From contig JAZLLJ010000029.1 in the NCBI GenBank assembly GCA_045598065.1, forward strand, positions 1-52,396: a DNA stretch of 52,396 bases. The letters run 5' to 3'. The notes below the pieces were generated by a model. The model was not told where the DNA came from and ran no database searches. It saw nothing but the letters and a program-made list of their open reading frames with translations. Below are positions 49,762-52,396 of the stretch, piece by piece. The stretch comes from RGIG426 sp045598065. Lineage in GTDB: Bacteria; Bacillota; Clostridia; Oscillospirales; Acutalibacteraceae. The translations under genes and the position numbers were made by a program. Numbering within the stretch: position 1 is the first letter of the stretch; each line of letters begins with the position of its first letter.

Positions 49762-51114
49762 ATGATGCACCTTTTTGCGGAAGCAAAATCGCTGTGTAAA
49801 GAGCGCTATATGTGGGTTATCTTTTGCGTGTTGGGCGTGTTCCTCCTTCCGGAATATTTGGCAGTTATTTCGGCAATCGTTGCCGCGGTATTGGCCCATA
49901 AAGAGGCAACGGAAACCTGCTGTCGCATCCATAAATACGGTGAAACCGGCCGCCGCTCTTTGTTCTTCTTATGCGGCCTTTTGCTGACGTTGACGTTTTC
50001 TACCGCCTTCTTGTCCAGCGCCGCGACGGTATTGATGTGGCTCGTTATGGCGTTATTATATTTTTCGTTGCTTACGGTCATAACCAATAAAGAGCGACTT
50101 TGTCGCTTGTTCCAAGCGCTGACGTTGTGTGTCGGGGTTTTAGGGTTGATTAGTTGCATCCAGTATTTCGGTGTCCGCTATCTGCACTGGGGAAGGGAAG
50201 CGCTTCAACTGTGGAATTTCTTGGATATTCCGCTGTACGGTATGGTCTTTAAGGGGCCGGAATTCCATTTAATAACGTCGAGCAGCCGTACCGCTGCCAC
50301 CTACACCAATCCTAATATTTTTGCTGAAGCGATGATTTTCCTTATTCCGCTTTCGGCCTATTCGATTCAATCCGCGCGGCACCATTCTTCACGATTGCTG
50401 TTTTCGCTTTGTCTGGCAATTGGTGTTCTCGGCACGGGTTTCAGCTTTTCTCGCAGCAGTTATTTTTGCTTACTGGGTATTTTGTTTTTGTTTTTGATGT
50501 ATCTGGTGCCGCGTCTGAAATGGCCGTGGAACTTGATTTTGTTTGCCGGTTCTATTGCGCTTGTGATTTTGCTCGCCAAAACCCCGAACGTGTTTGCACA
50601 GCGGATGCAGACGTTGGGGCAGGGAACTGCCGATAAGTCGATTTCGGAGCGCAGCCGCCTTTGGATGGCGGCGTTAGATGCCATTACCGAGCGCCCGATT
50701 TTCGGTTACGGTGCCGGTGTGAAAACTTCTACGCAAATTATGGCGCAGGCTGGACTTCCGACGGTCCCACATGCCCACAGTTTGTATTTTCAACTGCTCA
50801 TTGAAGGCGGCGCGGTGCTCCTGATGCTGTTCTTCTTGCCGCTGTTCAACATCGTGTATACCCAGTGGGACACGCTGTTCCGAAAAAAACGTCAGCCGCT
50901 TTTAGGGTATTCGGTGATGGTGTCGCTTGCAGGACTGTTGGCGTTTGGCTTGGTGGATTACCCGTTGCAGTGCCCGAAATTGGTGGGAATTTGGTGGATT
51001 TTGTTTGCGCTATCCGACCTTTCGGGGGCGTTTTATGCGAACCAACCACTTGGCCGTTTGATAGAAAAAAAGGAACCCATTTCGGAGCAAGAGGGGGGCG
51101 AGCCGGATGCGTGA
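49762..51114 (+). CDS. O-antigen ligase/Wzy-family polysaccharide membrane protein
   Basis: Probably ligates or polymerises a lipid-linked glycan at the cell surface. The 450-residue protein has about 11 membrane helices and the family's large extracellular loop near residues 290-345. That loop contains SRLWMAALDAITERPIFGYG and PHAHSLYFQLLIEGG; the Arg and His in these blocks are the usual functional residues. SFSRSSYFCLLGILFLF is a typical Wzy_C helix. Start ATG 49762 has AAGGAGG (49746-49752); the longer open frame runs through antisense ylmC and is rejected. It overlaps the next gene by 8 bp. Gram-positive members act in teichoic-acid-like or capsule pathways. Confidence 0.85.
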   Translation: MMHLFAEAKSLCKERYMWVIFCVLGVFLLPEYLAVISAIVAAVLAHKEATETCCRIHKYGETGRRSLFFLCGLLLTLTFSTAFLSSAATVLMWLVMALLYFSLLTVITNKERLCRLFQALTLCVGVLGLISCIQYFGVRYLHWGREALQLWNFLDIPLYGMVFKGPEFHLITSSSRTAATYTNPNIFAEAMIFLIPLSAYSIQSARHHSSRLLFSLCLAIGVLGTGFSFSRSSYFCLLGILFLFLMYLVPRLKWPWNLILFAGSIALVILLAKTPNVFAQRMQTLGQGTADKSISERSRLWMAALDAITERPIFGYGAGVKTSTQIMAQAGLPTVPHAHSLYFQLLIEGGAVLLMLFFLPLFNIVYTQWDTLFRKKRQPLLGYSVMVSLAGLLAFGLVDYPLQCPKLVGIWWILFALSDLSGAFYANQPLGRLIEKKEPISEQEGGEPDA

Positions 51115-51793
51115 CGATATCACCAGTATTCCGATTAGCGAGATTTTTGAAACGCAGGACGGTTGTCCCATCTGCCGGATGCGAGATTTGTTGGAACAAC
51201 GCACGGTAGATTATATCACCGGTGCCGCGATGATGGAGCCGGACGTGCGTAAAGAGACCAACAAAAAAGGCTTTTGCTATACTCATTATGAGCAAATGCT
51301 TAAAAAACACAACCATCTCGGCATTGCACTGATGATGGAAAGTCATTTGGATTCGCTGGAAAAACGCATTTTCGGCGGGCTGATTAAGGATGCCGGAAAA
51401 CAGGGGAAAGCCGCAAAAGAGGCCCTGTCTACCTGCTTTGTATGTGAGCGTGTGGATAAAAATATGGAACAGATGGCAGATAACCTCTGCAAACTGTGGG
51501 AACGGGAGCGCGATTTCCGCGACACCTTTGCCGCGCAGCTGACACTTTGTCTGCCGCACTATGCCTTTTTGGTGGAAGCTGCCGGACGAACCATGGGGAA
51601 GCGGTATCGCGGAGAATTCTGTGATGCGGCTGGAAAACTGGCGCGGTCGGAACTGCAAAATCTCCGCTCGGACGTGCATCATTTTTGCTCGATGTTTGAC
51701 TATCGCAACAGCGGCGAAAATGCCGATTGGGGAACGTCCAAAGATTCCGTGGAACGCTGTGTGCATTTTTTCACATCCCGACATACAAAGTGA
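51107..51793 (+). CDS. Cysteine-rich DUF6062-like protein
   Basis: Function unknown; I recall similar Clostridial proteins as DUF6062. The 228-residue soluble protein carries two matching metal-site patterns: C20-x2-C23 with C57-x2-H60, and C110-x2-C113 with C148-x2-H151. The spacing between the pairs is nearly equal (33 and 34), suggesting an internal duplication and zinc or redox binding. The rest is helical and rich in charged residues. It overlaps the preceding polysaccharide gene by 8 bp, with a GAGGGGGGCG ribosome site, so translation is coupled. There is no export signal. Confidence 0.72.
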   Translation: MRDDITSIPISEIFETQDGCPICRMRDLLEQRTVDYITGAAMMEPDVRKETNKKGFCYTHYEQMLKKHNHLGIALMMESHLDSLEKRIFGGLIKDAGKQGKAAKEALSTCFVCERVDKNMEQMADNLCKLWERERDFRDTFAAQLTLCLPHYAFLVEAAGRTMGKRYRGEFCDAAGKLARSELQNLRSDVHHFCSMFDYRNSGENADWGTSKDSVERCVHFFTSRHTK

Positions 51794-52056
51794 GTTGACA
51801 CTCCGTAAAGGGGTTTCAACAGACTGTCGAAAAATAAATTCAACTTTCCACAATTTGGGGATGGAAAAACCACTTTTCCCCATAAAAAAAGCCTAAAATA
51901 GCGCGATTCTTCCACTTTTTCCACCGGTTTTTCAACAAAAATGTGAAAAAACGCCGCTTTACAATGTGTAAAACGGTGGAATGTCAAGGGTAAAAAAAGT
52001 CTGAATAGGTTGCAAATTCCGTCACATCCGGTCGAAAAAAATCCTTTCAAAAAGGG
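51794..52056. other. AT-rich intergenic region with repeated TTCCAC motifs
   Basis: No gene is seen. CTTTCCACA (51844-51852) differs from a DnaA box at two positions, TTCTTCCAC (51907-51915) and TTTTTCCACC (51916-51925) lie nearby, and GGTGGA (51975-51980) is a minus-strand copy. This is too little to call an origin. Confidence 0.4.
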
Positions 52057-52085
52057 TTGACAACGACGGGGGAAACCGCTATAAT
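52057..52085 (+). promoter_or_regulatory. Consensus promoter of the tRNA-Ser genes
   Basis: Perfect TTGACA (52057-52062) and TATAAT (52080-52085) with a 17-bp spacer, 12 bp before the first tRNA. Confidence 0.95.
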
Positions 52086-52097
52086 AGACGAGTGCTT

Positions 52098-52184
52098 GGA
52101 GAGGTGTCCGAGTGGTTTAAGGAGCCGGTCTTGAAAACCGGTGACTCGTCAGAGCCAAGGGTTCGAATCCCTTCCTCTCCGCCA
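52098..52184 (+). tRNA. tRNA-Ser (anticodon UGA)
   Basis: A class II tRNA with a long variable arm. The acceptor stem GGAGAGG pairs with CCTCTCC, the anticodon loop CTTGAAA has anticodon TGA reading UCA, the T loop is GGTTCGAATCC, and CCA is encoded (52182-52184). Confidence 0.96.
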
Positions 52185-52267
52185 ACCTCAAAAAGCCGCC
52201 GCTCCTTGCTGAGCGCATAAAATTTTATAGAAAACGGGCGGGCTCACCTTCCGCACCGGATTCATAC

Positions 52268-52358
52268 GGAGAAGTACTCAAGTTGGTGACGAGGCGCCCC
52301 TGCTAAGGGCGTAGGTCGGGCAACCGGCGCGGGAGTTCGAGTCTCCCCTTCTCCGCCA
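52268..52358 (+). tRNA. tRNA-Ser (anticodon GCU)
   Basis: A class II tRNA with acceptor GGAGAAG/CTTCTCC, anticodon loop CTGCTAA (anticodon GCT, reading AGC/AGU), a long variable arm, T loop AGTTCGAGTCT and encoded CCA (52356-52358). It is cotranscribed with the tRNA above across an 83-bp spacer in which I see no gene. Confidence 0.96.
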
Positions 52359-52396
52359 AAAACCGACAAGACACGCTTGAGTCTTGGCGGTTTTTA
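52359..52396 (+). terminator. Terminator of the tRNA-Ser operon
   Basis: AAAACCGACAAGAC (52359-52372) pairs with GTCTTGGCGGTTTT (52381-52394) with one mismatch, 8-base loop, then T's at the window's right edge. Confidence 0.9.

Noticed and set aside
51840..51985. Chromosomal replication origin
   Set aside because: The DnaA-box-like elements each carry mismatches, are few, and no dnaA or dnaN is near.

Overview
The window reads as chromosomal core DNA of an anaerobic Gram-positive Clostridia-type Firmicute, most likely an Oscillospirales/Ruminococcaceae gut or rumen relative. The evidence is the gene set: a tepA-like Clp protease next to ftsK/spoIIIE, a YlmC/YmxH PRC-barrel protein, RNase M5, DUF896, an EcfA1/A2/T energy-coupling module, a ClpE-type unfoldase, HPr with Ser46, and a dockerin-bearing secreted protein. 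Many genes start with GTG or TTG behind strong Shine-Dalgarno sites, and intergenic DNA is AT-rich. I see no phage, transposon, CRISPR array or known defence island.

Layout. (1) 189-13236 is a run of 15 plus-strand genes behind one visible promoter: ruvC-ruvA-ruvB, an RNA-methyltransferase-like gene, ecfA1-ecfA2-ecfT, truA, a DUF5711-like gene, two CvpA-like genes, pgsA, a clpE-like gene, then a barnase-type RNase and its barstar inhibitor. A bidirectional terminator closes it. (2) 13290-13949 carries two minus-strand genes, a DtxR/MntR-type regulator and a DUF896 protein. (3) 14080-20421 is an operon of mtnN, an isopropylmalate/homocitrate-synthase-family enzyme, a phosphohexomutase, a probable Mn-type CDF exporter, rimM and trmD. 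(4) 20636-29477 holds ptsH, uvrC, tlyA, alr (with a striking leader inverted repeat), an AraC-type regulator and dnaE. (5) 29607-32714 holds pfkA, two 102-bp tandem repeats, a multi-pass membrane protein and a small minus-strand ORF. (6) 32903-40467 is the envelope segment: tepA-like, ftsK/spoIIIE, a lipoprotein, a membrane-anchored LysM-G5-M23 protein, and a secreted glycosidase-like dockerin protein. (7) 40594-46578 is typA-comEC-holA-rnmV-rlmH, tightly packed. (8) 46680-51793 holds an orphan siroheme-synthase-like dehydrogenase, a GNAT protein, a 510-residue orphan, ylmC, an O-antigen-ligase-family protein and a DUF6062-like cysteine protein. (9) The window ends with two tRNA-Ser genes (UGA and GCU) and a terminator.

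How it fits together. Most of the content is housekeeping: recombination and repair (RuvABC, UvrC), replication (DnaE, HolA), translation and RNA modification (TruA, RimM, TrmD, TlyA, RlmH, RNase M5, TypA), central carbon (PfkA, phosphomutase, HPr), lipid and wall synthesis (PgsA, Alr, M23). No complete, clearly undescribed system is evident. The points most worth checking are the clpE-barnase-barstar arrangement with an intercistronic hairpin, a DtxR-family regulator with MntR spacing but DtxR-like ligands, the alr leader palindrome, the in-frame 102-bp repeats, a ComEC whose hydrolase motif appears lost, the dockerin protein, the 510-residue orphan, and a promoter pattern with TGC directly upstream of TATACT. 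Gene functions were assigned by eye from motifs and remembered family sequences; no database search was run.
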